DNA of 64,000 nucleotides from Gemmataceae bacterium (GCA_901538445.1 LR594584.1:2221738-2285737), one strand, 5' to 3'. Numbered from the stretch's first letter, positions 1 to 9,388 are shown. Numbers and translations: made by a program. The notes: generated from the sequence alone by a model not told the origin.

Positions 1-1
1 G

Positions 2-103
2 ACCCTCATCGACGCCGACCGGGCGTACGTCGCGAGCGGCGGGAGCTTCAAGGCCGTGATCGTCTCGCTGCTGACCTCCGACTCGTTCATGTACCGCAAG
101 TAA
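2..103 (+). CDS. DUF1592/DUF1585-type protein, C-terminal fragment
   Basis: Only the last 33 codons lie in the window, ending in TAA. The peptide finishes with a FKAVIVSLLTSDSFMYRK tail, which is the usual end of the DUF1585 domain of large planctomycete DUF1587/DUF1592/DUF1588/DUF1585 proteins. These are often exported and cytochrome c-like; their function is poorly known. The next gene, 34 bases downstream on the same strand, is a DUF1552 protein. These two families are classic neighbours in Planctomycetes, and this pairing is the main support for the call. The start and the rest of the protein lie outside the window. Confidence 0.75.
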   Translation, partial: TLIDADRAYVASGGSFKAVIVSLLTSDSFMYRK

Positions 104-137
104 CCCCCGACCGACACCCGCACGCCGAGGAGTTCCG

Positions 138-1550
138 ATGCTCGACCGACGGACGTTCCTGACCCGCTCCGCCGCTGCCGCGGGCGGGGCCGCGTTCGCC
201 CCCTGGCTGCAAGAGGCGCTCGGGGCCGCACTGGCGGCCGGCAAGCCCCCGATGCGGTTCGTGTTCCTGCACAAGGGGAACGGGCTGTTCCCGTCGGCGA
301 TGGTCCCGCCGACGCTCGGGGCCGCCGAGCAGGAGAAGGAGAAGCGCAAGGACGCCTTCGAGGTGGACCTCGCCAGGCACGAGTTGCCCGCGTGGATGAA
401 GCCCGTGGCGGCCCACAAGGCCAACCTGACCATCCTCCAGGGGCTGTCGGGCAAGATGTGCCAGACCGGCCACCACACCTGGCAGTCGTCGCTGGGCGTG
501 TACAAGGCCAACGAGAAGCTCACGTCGATCAAGTGGGCGACGGTGGACTTCGAGCTGGCCCGGATGTTCCCGTCGCCGCTGGAGCACATCGAGCTCGCGT
601 GCTTCCCGAACGGGGGCGGCAACGCCCGCGGCAACATCAACGGCATCGAGACCGGGTTCTCGGCCCGCGGCCCGCAGCAGCCGAACCTCGCCTACGGGTC
701 GCCGAAGGTGGCGATGCGCGAGCTGTTCAAGCTGGTGTCGGCCGACAAGAGGGACCAGGTCGAGTACAAGTTGAAGCAGATGGTGTGGGAGTTCACCGCC
801 GGCGAGCAGACCGGGCTGGCCGGGAACCTGAAGGGGGCCGAGCGGGCCAAGGTGGCCACCTACGCCGACGCGGTGGCCGAGGCCCGCGAGCGGGACCGCC
901 GGCTCGAGGCGATGGCCGACGCCATCCGCAGGCACCTGCCCAGGCTCGACGCCAGGTACCTCGCCGACGACCTCACCACCGTGGACCGGCAGCGGGGGCA
1001 CCTCGAGATCCTGCTCGCCGCGCTGATCTCCGGGATGACCAACGTGGTCGCCTTCACGCTCGACGAACTCGGCACCCCGTACACCGGGCTCAAGGGGCTG
1101 GAGGCCGAGCAGGTGAACCTGCACGACGTCGGCCACAACAAGAGCTTCGGCGGGGTCGCGGCCACCGAGATCCGGGCCATCGTCCGCACCCAGCACATGG
1201 CGATCATCGACGCGCTCATCACCCGGCTCAAGGCCGTGCCCGAGGGCGACGGCACCATGTTCGACAACACCACGGTCCTGTACTTCCCGGACAACGGCGA
1301 GACGCACCACAGCAACGGCAGCGAGTGGCCGTTCCTCGTGTTCACCGGGCGGAACTCGAAGCTCAACCTGGGCGGGAAGTACGTCCGGCTCCCGGCCCAC
1401 GGCCGCGAGGGCCACAAGACCCTCGGGAACTGGTACACCACGATCCTCAACGCCTACGGGAACCCGGTCCCGCACTACGGCGACCCGGACCTCGACCTGG
1501 ACCGGATGAAGATGAAGCAGAAGGGGCCGATCCGGGAGTTCCTGACCTGA
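138..1550 (+). CDS. DUF1552 domain-containing exported protein
   Basis: This 470-residue protein starts at an ATG preceded by GGAG about nine bases upstream. The N-terminus is twin-arginine-like (DRRTFLTRSAAAAGG) followed by a small-residue hydrophobic stretch, so export by Tat is likely. The body has DUF1552 character: a HKGNGLFPSAM segment near the start, a GLSGKMCQTGHHTWQSS segment around residue 100, and a late DNGETHHSNG segment resembling the sulfatase-like fold of DUF1501/1552 proteins. It sits directly after a DUF1592-type gene, the standard partner, and the two are probably co-transcribed. No enzymatic role is established for the family. Length is normal and no damage is visible. Confidence 0.85.
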   Translation: MLDRRTFLTRSAAAAGGAAFAPWLQEALGAALAAGKPPMRFVFLHKGNGLFPSAMVPPTLGAAEQEKEKRKDAFEVDLARHELPAWMKPVAAHKANLTILQGLSGKMCQTGHHTWQSSLGVYKANEKLTSIKWATVDFELARMFPSPLEHIELACFPNGGGNARGNINGIETGFSARGPQQPNLAYGSPKVAMRELFKLVSADKRDQVEYKLKQMVWEFTAGEQTGLAGNLKGAERAKVATYADAVAEARERDRRLEAMADAIRRHLPRLDARYLADDLTTVDRQRGHLEILLAALISGMTNVVAFTLDELGTPYTGLKGLEAEQVNLHDVGHNKSFGGVAATEIRAIVRTQHMAIIDALITRLKAVPEGDGTMFDNTTVLYFPDNGETHHSNGSEWPFLVFTGRNSKLNLGGKYVRLPAHGREGHKTLGNWYTTILNAYGNPVPHYGDPDLDLDRMKMKQKGPIREFLT

Positions 1551-1623
1551 TCCGGCCCCGCCCCGCGCGCCGCGCCCCCCCCCGAGCTGCCGACGGGGGC
1601 GCGGCCGCGCACCGCCCCGGGCG

Positions 1624-2985
1624 TCACCGGCGCGACAGGATGCGGCCCCAGCACGGCGGCACGTCCACCCGCAACCGACCCCCGTTCACCACGAACGTGT
1701 CGCTCCCGAGCAGGTCGGCGAACGGCTCCCCGTCCCGCGCCGCAACCGCCACCTCCACGCGCGCCGCCGTTGCGGCCGCGTTCACCGCAACAATCACCCG
1801 CTCCCCGTCCGCCTCGCGCTCGAACGCGAACTGCTCGCTGGCGACGTGGAGCGGGCGGTACCCGCCGCGGCGGAGGGCCGGGGAGCGGTGCCGCACGTCG
1901 GCGAACCGTGCCACGGCCGCGGCCAGGTCCGGGTGCCTCCCGAGGGCCCTCGCCGCCGCGGGCGACGGCAGCGCCGGGCGGAGCGGCCGGTCGTCCCCGC
2001 CGGCCTTCACCCCTTCGACCCCCCACTCGCTGCCCGCGTACACCGACGGGGTGCCCGGCATGGTGAACAGCAGCAAGTACAGCGGGTACAGGTGGGCCTT
2101 GTTCCGCAGGACGCTCGCCACGCGGTTCACGTCGTGGTTGTCCGCGAAGTTGTACCCCGCCACCCCGCGGTACAGCCCGTTCGCCCCGAACTGCCGGTCG
2201 AGGGAGTGGGCCAGCTCGAAGTAGTTCCGGTCGTTGTGGCTGGAGTGCAGCCCCTTGAAGCACTCGTAGTTCGTGACCGCGTCGCACAGCCCGGGGGCGG
2301 CGACGCGCCGGTAGTCGCCGTGGATCGCCTCGCCGAGCAGCCAGAAGTCTTCCCGCAGGGTGCGGCAGAAGGCGGCCAGGTCGCGGAGGAAGCCGGTGTC
2401 GAGCGCGTAGGCCACGTCGAGCCGGAGCCCGTCGATGCCGAACCGATCGACCCACGACCGCACGGCCCCGAACAGGTGCCCGCGGACGTCGGGGTTGTGC
2501 GGGTTCAGCTTCACCAGGTCGAAGTGCCCCTCCCACGGCTCGTAGTGGAACGGGTCGCCCCGCGGGCTGCGGCGGCCGAAGTCCACGCCCGCGAACCAGG
2601 TTCGGTAGGCCGACCGCTCGCCGTTCCGGAGCAGGTCGCGGAACGCCCAGAAGTCCCGCCCGACGTGGTGGAACACGCCGTCGAGGACGACCCGGATGCC
2701 GAAGGCCCGGAGCGCCGCCGTTACCCCCGCGAGCGTGTCGTCGGTGCCCAGCCGGCGATCGACGTGGTAGAAGTCGGCGGTGTCGTACCCGTGGGCGGTG
2801 GACTCGAACACCGGCCCGAGGTAGACGGCCCCGACCCCGAGGTCGCGGAGGTGATCGACCCACCCGTGGAGCTGGTCCAGGCGGGGGACCGGGGCCGAGC
2901 GGAAGTCGTTCCGCGGCTCCGCCCCGCACTGCCCGAGCGGGTAGATGTGGTAGAAGCAGACGTCCCTCGCCCATGATTCCGGCAT
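1624..2985 (-). CDS. GH13 alpha-amylase family glycosidase
   Basis: This 453-residue protein acts on alpha-glucosidic bonds. No signal peptide is visible, so it is probably cytoplasmic. GH13 signatures are clear: DGVFHHVG (conserved region I) near residue 102, GLRLDVA with the nucleophile Asp190 and Arg188, LLGEA with acid/base Glu219, and ADNHDVNR with the transition-state stabiliser Asp285. The start MPESWARDVCFYHIYPLGQ was chosen because the fold begins immediately after it; an upstream in-frame ATG at 3081 would add a low-complexity Arg-rich leader. The lack of a long extra domain suggests a compact maltodextrin or neopullulanase-like enzyme. The exact substrate cannot be told. It follows the FHA gene on the same strand. 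Confidence 0.88.
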   Translation of the reverse strand: MPESWARDVCFYHIYPLGQCGAEPRNDFRSAPVPRLDQLHGWVDHLRDLGVGAVYLGPVFESTAHGYDTADFYHVDRRLGTDDTLAGVTAALRAFGIRVVLDGVFHHVGRDFWAFRDLLRNGERSAYRTWFAGVDFGRRSPRGDPFHYEPWEGHFDLVKLNPHNPDVRGHLFGAVRSWVDRFGIDGLRLDVAYALDTGFLRDLAAFCRTLREDFWLLGEAIHGDYRRVAAPGLCDAVTNYECFKGLHSSHNDRNYFELAHSLDRQFGANGLYRGVAGYNFADNHDVNRVASVLRNKAHLYPLYLLLFTMPGTPSVYAGSEWGVEGVKAGGDDRPLRPALPSPAAARALGRHPDLAAAVARFADVRHRSPALRRGGYRPLHVASEQFAFEREADGERVIVAVNAAATAARVEVAVAARDGEPFADLLGSDTFVVNGGRLRVDVPPCWGRILSRR

Positions 2986-3091
2986 GCCGCGCCCCGTTGA
3001 GTGACCGACCCACGGCGGCGTGACGCGAACGGCGTGCCGGGTCCGCAGCCGCGCGCGACAGCGGCCCGACGCTCGCGACACAACACTCTCA

Positions 3092-3472
3092 TCAGTCCGG
3101 GTACACGTCCGGAAGTGCGTTGCGGCGGAGCGGGGTCGGGCCGCCGGCCTTGCGCGGCGCCTCGGCGGCCGCCATCTCGCGCTCCAGCTCCTCGCCGAAC
3201 TTCACCGTGAACTTCACGTTCGCGACCGACAGCGTGTCGTTGGGCATCAGCGCCGCCCGGCGAACCCGGGTGTTGTTCACCCGCGTGCCGTTGGTGCTCC
3301 CCAGGTCGCGGACCAGGATCAGCCCCTCGGTCTTAACCAGCACGCAGTGCTGCTTCGACACGCTCTTGTGGTCGAGCTGGACCTCGCAGTCCGCGTCGCG
3401 GCCGACGACCGATAGGTCCTTCACCAGGTCGATGGGCGGGCCGCCGTCGGTGGGTACGAGCCGGGCGTTCAT
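3092..3472 (-). CDS. FHA domain protein
   Basis: This 126-residue protein is almost entirely one forkhead-associated domain, which binds phosphothreonine peptides. The signatures are VVGRDADCEVQL, then SVSKQHCVLV, then DLGSTNGTRVN, in the right order and spacing. The start MNARLVPTDGG was chosen because an AGGG motif precedes it at a suitable distance; a longer in-frame ORF reaches 3544 but adds unsupported residues. A short charged tail follows the domain. It is probably a small adaptor for the Ser/Thr kinases that this genome carries, for example those at 38.7 and 56.8 kb, but no kinase gene is adjacent, so the partner is inference. Confidence 0.88.
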   Translation of the reverse strand: MNARLVPTDGGPPIDLVKDLSVVGRDADCEVQLDHKSVSKQHCVLVKTEGLILVRDLGSTNGTRVNNTRVRRAALMPNDTLSVANVKFTVKFGEELEREMAAAEAPRKAGGPTPLRRNALPDVYPD

Positions 3473-3590
3473 GGGACCCTGCGGAAGAGATCGGCCGAGG
3501 GAGGGAACCTCCCACATTGTTGAACCAAATCGGCCCGGGAGCAACCGGGGCGGCGGGTTTCGAGGCGAACCTCGCCGAGGGAGCCCGGCC

Positions 3591-4715
3591 TCACGCCCCG
3601 TCGGCCACCACGCCCAGCTCCCGCGGGCCGCGGGTGCCGCGGATGACGTACTCCTGGAAGTGGAAGATCCGCTCCTCGCGGGTGCCGATCACGCCGCGGT
3701 GCGGGCTCGCCGCCATGCCCCTCTGCACCCCGCCGTAGATCCGCCCGTCCTCGTCGAACACCTGCCGGGCCACGGCCGCCGCGATCGGCCGCAGGAAGCG
3801 GTAGATCGCCCACGCGAGCGGCCCCCGGCGCGCGCCCCGGAGGGTGAACAGGAGGCTCCGGTACCGGCACGAGGTCGGCCCGGTCGGGAACACGCACTGC
3901 ATGATCCGCATCACGTCGAGCGACGCCCCGGTCACGTGCGGGTGCCGCACCCGGTGCCAGTACATGTTCTCCACCGGCCGCCCCAGCCGCCGGACCAGCC
4001 AGTTCGCCGACCGCGTCGGCAGGTCGTTGGGCGGCACCGTGCGGTACGACGTGAACGTCTCGGTCAGCTCGTGCCACGAGTTCTCCTCGGTCGAGAACTC
4101 CTTGAACGTCGTCGGGTGGACCTCCGGGATGTGGTACGACTCCAGCGAGTTCTCCAGCACGATCTTCCAGTTGCACGGGAACTCGCGCTCCCACGTGGCC
4201 GCGTGCCGGTAGTCGCCGCCGTAGTCCTGCCACGGCCCCCAGACCGGCCCGAGCCACTCCCGGAGCGGGACCGGGTTCTCGCTGAAGTTCACGAACACCA
4301 CGTCGCCGCACGTCTCGACCGCGAACCGCTTGAGGCACGAGTTGTCGCGGTCCCACGGGCGGAACGCCTTCGCGTCGGGGATCTTCCCGGTCCGCCCGTC
4401 GGCGTTGAACTCCCACCCGTGGTACTGGCACCGGAGCCGCTCGGTGTTCCCGCGGGGCCGGTCCGTCAGCTTGCTGTGCCGGTGCGGGCACACGTTCAGG
4501 AACGCGCGCAGCTCGCCGTTGAAGTTCCGCAGGAGAACCGGCGTTTCCAGCAGGTCGAACGTGAGGAAGTCGCCGGGCCTCGCGAGGTCGGCCTTCACCG
4601 CGAGCGGGTGCCACGCCGGGCGGAACAGGTGCCGCAGCTCGGCCCGGTACTGCTCCTCCGACGTGTACTGGTCCGGCCGCAGGAGGTGCTGGAGGTGCGT
4701 CTGGTTGGTGAACAT
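3591..4715 (-). CDS. Rieske [2Fe-2S] aromatic-ring-hydroxylating oxygenase, alpha-subunit type
   Basis: This 374-residue protein has a Rieske domain with Cys76-x-His78 in CPHRHSKL and Cys96-x2-His99 in CQYHGWEF, which bind the 2Fe-2S cluster. A catalytic domain follows, with the mononuclear iron histidines in ESYHIPEVHP (His195 and His200). This is the architecture of ring-hydroxylating dioxygenase and demethylase alpha subunits. No reductase, ferredoxin or beta subunit lies next to it, so the electron donor must be elsewhere and the substrate is unknown. The start MFTNQTHLQHLL was preferred over a longer ORF beginning at 4886, whose extra 57 residues are Arg/Pro-rich. The family also includes choline and carnitine oxygenases. 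Confidence 0.88.
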   Translation of the reverse strand: MFTNQTHLQHLLRPDQYTSEEQYRAELRHLFRPAWHPLAVKADLARPGDFLTFDLLETPVLLRNFNGELRAFLNVCPHRHSKLTDRPRGNTERLRCQYHGWEFNADGRTGKIPDAKAFRPWDRDNSCLKRFAVETCGDVVFVNFSENPVPLREWLGPVWGPWQDYGGDYRHAATWEREFPCNWKIVLENSLESYHIPEVHPTTFKEFSTEENSWHELTETFTSYRTVPPNDLPTRSANWLVRRLGRPVENMYWHRVRHPHVTGASLDVMRIMQCVFPTGPTSCRYRSLLFTLRGARRGPLAWAIYRFLRPIAAAVARQVFDEDGRIYGGVQRGMAASPHRGVIGTREERIFHFQEYVIRGTRGPRELGVVADGA

Positions 4716-4910
4716 GGTGGGGGGTTCGGGTGCGGGGTCGGAGCACGGGGCGGCGGACCGCGGCCGCGGGGCCGGCGCGCGGGCGGGGTGGCCCCCCGCC
4801 CGCGACCCGCACTCGACACGGTACACGATTCGGCCGCCGGTTCTCAGTCGCGAGCGGGCGGGCGGAACCGAGAAACGTCCACTCACTTTACTCCCGCTCC
4901 CCGCGGCCCA

Positions 4911-6314
4911 CTACTTCCCCGCCCGGAAGGCGTACAGGAACTTGTCGCTGCGGACGTAGAGGGTGTCGTGCGCGAGGGCCGGGGTGGCCCGGACCGGCTC
5001 GGCGAGCTTCACCGAGTGGACGACGTCCGGCGCGTCCTCGCCCGCGGCCACCACGGCCACCGTGCCGTCGAGCCCGGCGAGGTACAGGTGCCCGTTCGCG
5101 GCCACCGGCGAGGCGTAGACCATCGGCCCGGCCTTGACCCGCTCGCCCTCGTACACGGGCTTCCCGGTCGCCGCGTCGAGGCAGGTCATCTGCGGGCCGT
5201 CCTTGAACAGGTAGAACCGGTCGCGGTACACGATCGGGCTCGGGACGTACGGGAGCCCCTTGGCGTAGCTCCACGCGAGTTCGGGCTTCGCGCCGGGCTT
5301 GAGGGCGACCGCCCGGTTCTCGCCGCCGGCCAGGGCCTTCAGGTTCAACTCCCACTCCTCGCGGGTCACCTTGCCGTCCTTGTTCGGGTCGTTGTTGTCG
5401 AAGAAGTCCTTGAAGAACGTCTTCGCCGCGCCCGCCTTCGAGAGGTACCCGAGCTTCTCGTCGCCGGCGGCCTGGAGGATCTCCTCGAACGTCGGCATCT
5501 TGAAGTCCGCGCCGCCCGGCGCCCACCCCGAGTACACGAGCGCGCCCTTGTACGCGACCGGCGTGGTGCAGGCGACGGCCGACATCTTGTCGAGCGACCA
5601 CAGCTCCTTGCCGGTCTTGAGGGCGTACCCGGTGAGGGTCCGCGCGCCCGGCACGGCGAGCACCTTCGCGTCGCCGTCGGCCCACACGAGCGGCGTGCTG
5701 TACGACGTGAACGCCTTACGGTCCGTCTTCCACTTCTGCGACCCGGTCGCGAGGTCGACCGCGTACACCGCCGAGTCCTTCGAGAGGTCGCGGGCGAGCA
5801 GCACTAGGCCGTCGGCGAGGACCGGCGAGACGCCGGTGCCGAACTCGTTGTTGGTGACGGCCGTGGGCAGCTCGAACCGCCACAGCTCCTTGCCGGCGAG
5901 GTCGTAGCAGATCAGCCCGCACGAGCCGAAGTACGAGACGACCGACTTGCCGTCGCTCGCCGGCGTGGACGCGGCCGGGCTCCCGTGGATCGGGTGGAAC
6001 GCCTCGATCTGCTTGGCCTTCGCGTCGGCCCGCCAAAGCTCCTTGCCGTCGGCGGTTGCGTAGCAGATGGTGTAGAGCTTGTCGTTCTCGAACGCGGTCA
6101 GGATGAGCTTGTCACCGACGACGATGGGGGACGACGCGCCCGGCGGCACGGCGACCTTCCACGCGAGGTTCTCCTTCGGACCGAACTTCACCGGCGGCTT
6201 CTGGTCGTCGGCGACGCCGGACCCGGCCGGCCCGCGGAACTGCGGCCAGTCGCCGGCGGTGGAGGATGACAGTGCGAGGCCGAGCGTGAAACAGGACAGT
6301 GCGAGGCGCATCAT
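4911..6314 (-). CDS. PQQ-like beta-propeller repeat protein with an embedded EF-hand
   Basis: This exported protein of about 467 residues has a signal peptide (MMRLALSCFTLGLALSSSTAG) and then DWPQFRGPAGSGV, the typical opening of planctomycete outer-membrane-protein-assembly/PQQ-like propellers. Repeating blades contain AxDGKELW- and GKELWSL-like motifs. About residues 304-322 hold a canonical EF-hand loop (NNDPNKDGKVTREEWE), with Asp/Asn ligands at the usual positions and a Glu at the end. It is placed between propeller blades, so calcium binding is likely. The start is supported by GGAGAAG six bases before the ATG at 6314. Function is unknown; such proteins are usually periplasmic structural or binding proteins rather than true PQQ dehydrogenases. 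Confidence 0.85.
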   Translation of the reverse strand: MMRLALSCFTLGLALSSSTAGDWPQFRGPAGSGVADDQKPPVKFGPKENLAWKVAVPPGASSPIVVGDKLILTAFENDKLYTICYATADGKELWRADAKAKQIEAFHPIHGSPAASTPASDGKSVVSYFGSCGLICYDLAGKELWRFELPTAVTNNEFGTGVSPVLADGLVLLARDLSKDSAVYAVDLATGSQKWKTDRKAFTSYSTPLVWADGDAKVLAVPGARTLTGYALKTGKELWSLDKMSAVACTTPVAYKGALVYSGWAPGGADFKMPTFEEILQAAGDEKLGYLSKAGAAKTFFKDFFDNNDPNKDGKVTREEWELNLKALAGGENRAVALKPGAKPELAWSYAKGLPYVPSPIVYRDRFYLFKDGPQMTCLDAATGKPVYEGERVKAGPMVYASPVAANGHLYLAGLDGTVAVVAAGEDAPDVVHSVKLAEPVRATPALAHDTLYVRSDKFLYAFRAGK

Positions 6315-6371
6315 GCCAAACTTCTCCGGGAACAAGCGGGCAGCGGTCGGCAGCAACTGGGAGCGACGGGG

Positions 6372-7019
6372 TCACACGCGCTCGATCACCTCGTCGGGGG
6401 CGAACCGGGCCTTCACGAGCGCGGCGGCCGGGTCGTCGGGGTGGCGGTACCCGGCGGCGGCGATCACGACCGAGCCGTACCCGCGGGCGGCGAGGCCGAG
6501 AACCTCGTCGTACCGGGCCGGCTGGAACCCTTCCATCGGGCACGCATCGACTCCGGCCATCGCGCACGCCGACAGGAACACGCCCAGCGCGATGTAGCAC
6601 TGGCGGGCGGCCCAGGCGTGCGCGTCGGCGGGGGTCATCCGCGACAGCGACCCGAGGATCATCTGCTTGTACGGGTCCAGTCCGGCCGGCGGGAGCCCGC
6701 GGACCTCCGCGACCCGGGCGATGTGCCGGTCCACGTCGGCCGCGGCCGGCGGGTTCTTCGCGGCGAACACGACCAGGTGCGAGGCGTCCACGACCTGCGG
6801 CTGGTTCCACGACACCGGGTGCAGCCGCTGCCGCACCGCGGGGTCGGTGACCACGACGAACCGCCACGGCTGGAGCCCGTAGGACGACGGGGCCAGCACG
6901 GCGGCCTGTTCGAGCTTGGCCCACAGGTCCGGGGCGATCTTGCGGGCCGGATCGAACTTCTTCGTGGCGTACCGCCACCGCAACTGTTCGAGCACGGCGT
7001 CGGGCGAGGCAGCGGGCAT
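6372..7019 (-). CDS. Nitroreductase family NAD(P)H oxidoreductase
   Basis: This 215-residue protein matches the NfsB-like nitroreductase fold, which binds FMN and reduces nitro or quinone compounds using NAD(P)H. Visible family features are LRWRYATKKFDP near the N-terminus (FMN phosphate-binding Arg/Lys), APSSYGLQPWRFVVV in the middle, and ACPMEGFQPARYDEVLGL near the C-terminus. The length is normal for the family. It is transcribed just behind the alcohol dehydrogenase gene with a 24-base gap, so the two may form a small detoxification or reductive operon. The physiological substrate is not predictable. Confidence 0.88.
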   Translation of the reverse strand: MPAASPDAVLEQLRWRYATKKFDPARKIAPDLWAKLEQAAVLAPSSYGLQPWRFVVVTDPAVRQRLHPVSWNQPQVVDASHLVVFAAKNPPAAADVDRHIARVAEVRGLPPAGLDPYKQMILGSLSRMTPADAHAWAARQCYIALGVFLSACAMAGVDACPMEGFQPARYDEVLGLAARGYGSVVIAAAGYRHPDDPAAALVKARFAPDEVIERV

Positions 7020-7043
7020 GGCAGCGGGCTCCTGAGCGGGGCG

Positions 7044-8060
7044 TTACGCGGGCAGGTCGTTCTCGAGGACGATCCGGTACCGGGCCTTCCCGGCCTTGAG
7101 GTGCTCCAGTGCCTCGTTCACCTTTGACATCGGGAACGTCTCGGTGACCGGGGCGATCTTGTGCCGGGCGCAGAACGCGAGCATGTCGGCGGTCGTCGCG
7201 GGGCTCCCGAGCGGCGACCCGGACAGCGACCGCTGCGCCATGATCATCGGGAACACCGCGACCGGCACCGGCTGGGGCACCGCGCCGACGAAGTGGAGCC
7301 GGCCGCGGGGGGCGAGCGCGTTGATGTACGCGGGCCAGTTGAGGGGGACGTTCGCGGTCACGAGGATCACGTCGAGCGACCCGGCGAGCTTGGCCATCTC
7401 GCCGTCGTCCTTCGAGTTGACGACCCGGTGCGCGCCGAGCTGCTTCGCCTCGTCGGCCTTCCCGGCCGACGACGAGAACGCGACCACCTCGCACCCCCAC
7501 TTGTTGGCGAACTGGAGGGCCATGTGGCCGAGCCCGCCGATGCCGACGACGCCGACCTTGTGCGTGGGCCGCACGTCGAGCTGGACGAACGGGTTGAACA
7601 CCGTGATGCCGCCGCAGAACAGCGGCCCGGCCTTGGCCGGGTCGAGGGCCGCGGGCAGCGGGGTGGCCCACTCCTGGCTGGCCCGGACCTTGTTCGCGAA
7701 CCCGCCGTGCCGCCCGACGATGGTCTGCTCGGCGGTCGCGCACAGGTTGTGGTCGCCGCCCATGCACTGGCGGCAGTGCATGCAGCTCCTCGAGTACCAC
7801 CCGAGGCCGACGCGGTCGCCGACCTTCACCGTCGTGACGTGGCTCCCGGCCGCCGCGACCGTGCCGACGACCTCGTGCCCCGGCACGAACGGGTACCCGG
7901 TCATGCCCCAGTCGTTGTCGAGCATCGACAGGTCGGAGTGGCACACGCCGCAATAGCTGACGGCGATCTCGACCTGCTCGTCGCCGAGCGGCCCCGGCTC
8001 GTACTCGAACGGCTTCAACTCGCCCTTGGCGGCGGTGGCGGCGTAGGCGCGGATCGGCAT
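7044..8060 (-). CDS. Zinc-dependent NAD(P)-dependent alcohol dehydrogenase
   Basis: This 338-residue medium-chain dehydrogenase/reductase interconverts alcohols and aldehydes. Catalytic zinc ligands are in CGVCHSD (around Cys37-His41) and GHEVVG (His62, Glu63). The structural zinc lobe is complete, with four cysteines around residues 93-107 (CMHCRQCM and NLC). The nucleotide-binding turn is GIGGLGHMA. The overall pattern is that of the YahK/cinnamyl-alcohol dehydrogenase branch, which is usually NADP-dependent. The start [13 protein letters not shown] was chosen by family alignment and a GGAG upstream; a longer ORF starts at 8129. It is likely co-transcribed with the nitroreductase. A divergent Uma2 gene begins 131 bases away. 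Confidence 0.9.
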   Translation of the reverse strand: MPIRAYAATAAKGELKPFEYEPGPLGDEQVEIAVSYCGVCHSDLSMLDNDWGMTGYPFVPGHEVVGTVAAAGSHVTTVKVGDRVGLGWYSRSCMHCRQCMGGDHNLCATAEQTIVGRHGGFANKVRASQEWATPLPAALDPAKAGPLFCGGITVFNPFVQLDVRPTHKVGVVGIGGLGHMALQFANKWGCEVVAFSSSAGKADEAKQLGAHRVVNSKDDGEMAKLAGSLDVILVTANVPLNWPAYINALAPRGRLHFVGAVPQPVPVAVFPMIMAQRSLSGSPLGSPATTADMLAFCARHKIAPVTETFPMSKVNEALEHLKAGKARYRIVLENDLPA

Positions 8061-8191
8061 CGGGTGACTCCTGACGACGTGTGACAGACCTATACCTAGC
8101 GACCCCCGGGGGTCTTTCACCGTGGGCAACCACGCGTGGCGACGAAGATTTGAAGTGTGTTACACTGCGGGCGAACCACGAGGGCGAAGTG

Positions 8192-8782
8192 ATGAACGCG
8201 ACCGTGATCCCACCGCCACAACCTCAACCCGCGACACGCGCGCCGGCCCGCATGACGGCCGAGGAGTTCGGCCTTGCCTACGCGGGGCGGCACGTCGAGT
8301 ACGTCAACGGAGAAGTGAGGGAGGTCCCCATGGCCGGAGGGAGGCACGGCAAGGTGTGCGTGCGGGTCGGCTTCTACCTCACGCTCCACGGGGACAACGC
8401 GGGGCACATCTTCGGCAACGACACGTTTCTGAAGGTCGCGACGCCCGACGACCCCGAGCGGGTGTACGGACCGGACGTGTTCTTCGTTTCGTTCGAGCGC
8501 CTGGCCCGAGACGCGGAGGTGCCCGTCAGCACGGTCGCGGTCGTGCCGAACCTGGTGTTCGAGGTGCGGTCGCCGTCCGACACGTGGACGGCTGTGATGG
8601 CCAAGGTGGTGGACTACCTCAACGCGGGCGTGTCGGTGGTCGTGCTGCTCGACCCCGAGTCGAAGACGGCGTCGGTCTGCGGCAACGACTTCTGGCAGCG
8701 GGTGTACGGCCCGGCCGACACGCTCACGCTCCCCGAGGCGCTCCCGAGGTTCGCGGTCGAGGTGCGGAAGTTCTTCGAGTGA
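8192..8782 (+). CDS. Uma2 family endonuclease-like protein
   Basis: This 196-residue protein belongs to the Uma2/DUF820 family, PD-(D/E)XK-fold proteins vastly expanded in Planctomycetes and Cyanobacteria. Family features in order: RMTAEEFGLAY, a YVNGEVRE strand, GRHGKV, the acidic YGPDVFFVS strand, FEVRSPSD, and a C-terminal LTLPEALPRFAVEVRKFFE tail. The internal start at 8192 follows GGGCGAAG; the longer ORF from 8081 adds residues unlike the family. A paralogue sits at 14507-15058. Although nuclease-like, the biological role of the family is unknown. It converges on the next gene with only three bases between stop codons. Confidence 0.85.
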   Translation: MNATVIPPPQPQPATRAPARMTAEEFGLAYAGRHVEYVNGEVREVPMAGGRHGKVCVRVGFYLTLHGDNAGHIFGNDTFLKVATPDDPERVYGPDVFFVSFERLARDAEVPVSTVAVVPNLVFEVRSPSDTWTAVMAKVVDYLNAGVSVVVLLDPESKTASVCGNDFWQRVYGPADTLTLPEALPRFAVEVRKFFE

Positions 8783-8785
8783 CTC

Positions 8786-9388
8786 TTACGCCGCGGGCGC
8801 GGCGCTCGTCCCCTCGGGCTCCGGTGCGGCGGGCTTCCGTGCGACGAACCGGCTCGCGCCGAACACGCCCAACCCCAGTCCGAACACCCCCAGCGCGACC
8901 GCTCCGATCACGAACTCGGTACTCGGACCGGTCGCGGCGGCCGGCGGGGCGTCGGTGGGGGCGGATGCGGCCGCGGGCCGTCCGGGCGGGGCCGGCGAGC
9001 CGGTGACCGGCCCCACAACGGTAATCTGGTCGGGGCGCTCGACCTGGATGTCGGTGACGCTCTTGAAGTGCCGCACCTTCCCGGTTACCCGGATCAACTG
9101 CCGGAAGTAGTGCTTCTCAATGTTCTCGATGCCCGCGGCCCGGAACGCCGCCTGTGCGGTCGGGGTGAAGACCAGCGTGAAGTTGTCGTTGGACCGGAAG
9201 TTCTCGTGCGAGTTCAGGAACACGAACCCTTCCTTGCGGCTGCTCCCGGTCGACCGCACCGGCACCTCGACGGTCACGACCTCGTCCACGTGGCGGCCCG
9301 CCTCGGCCGCGGGGACCACCTTCGGTGTGTCCGCCCCGGCGAGGGCCGGGAGCGAACACGCCACAACAAGAACCAGAACGATCCGCAT
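8786..9388 (-). CDS. Exported OB-like protein with C-terminal membrane anchor (tandem copy 2)
   Basis: This 200-residue protein has a signal peptide (MRIVLVLVVACSLPALAGA), a domain of about 110 residues, a Pro/Ala-rich linker, and one C-terminal membrane segment (VIGAVALGVFGLGLGVFG). The domain contains VTVEVPVRSTGSS, FVFLNSHENFRSNDNFTLVF and IRVTGKVRHFKSVTDIQV, a pattern consistent with a small OB-fold or nucleotide-binding-like beta barrel. It is clearly paralogous to the gene at 9416-9994 just upstream on the same strand (HENFRSNDNF against QNFRGPNNF, IRVTGKV against IRVTGRV). Function is unknown. It is presumably anchored in the cytoplasmic membrane with the barrel outside, but orientation is inferred only from the signal peptide. 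Confidence 0.7.
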   Translation of the reverse strand: MRIVLVLVVACSLPALAGADTPKVVPAAEAGRHVDEVVTVEVPVRSTGSSRKEGFVFLNSHENFRSNDNFTLVFTPTAQAAFRAAGIENIEKHYFRQLIRVTGKVRHFKSVTDIQVERPDQITVVGPVTGSPAPPGRPAAASAPTDAPPAAATGPSTEFVIGAVALGVFGLGLGVFGASRFVARKPAAPEPEGTSAAPAA

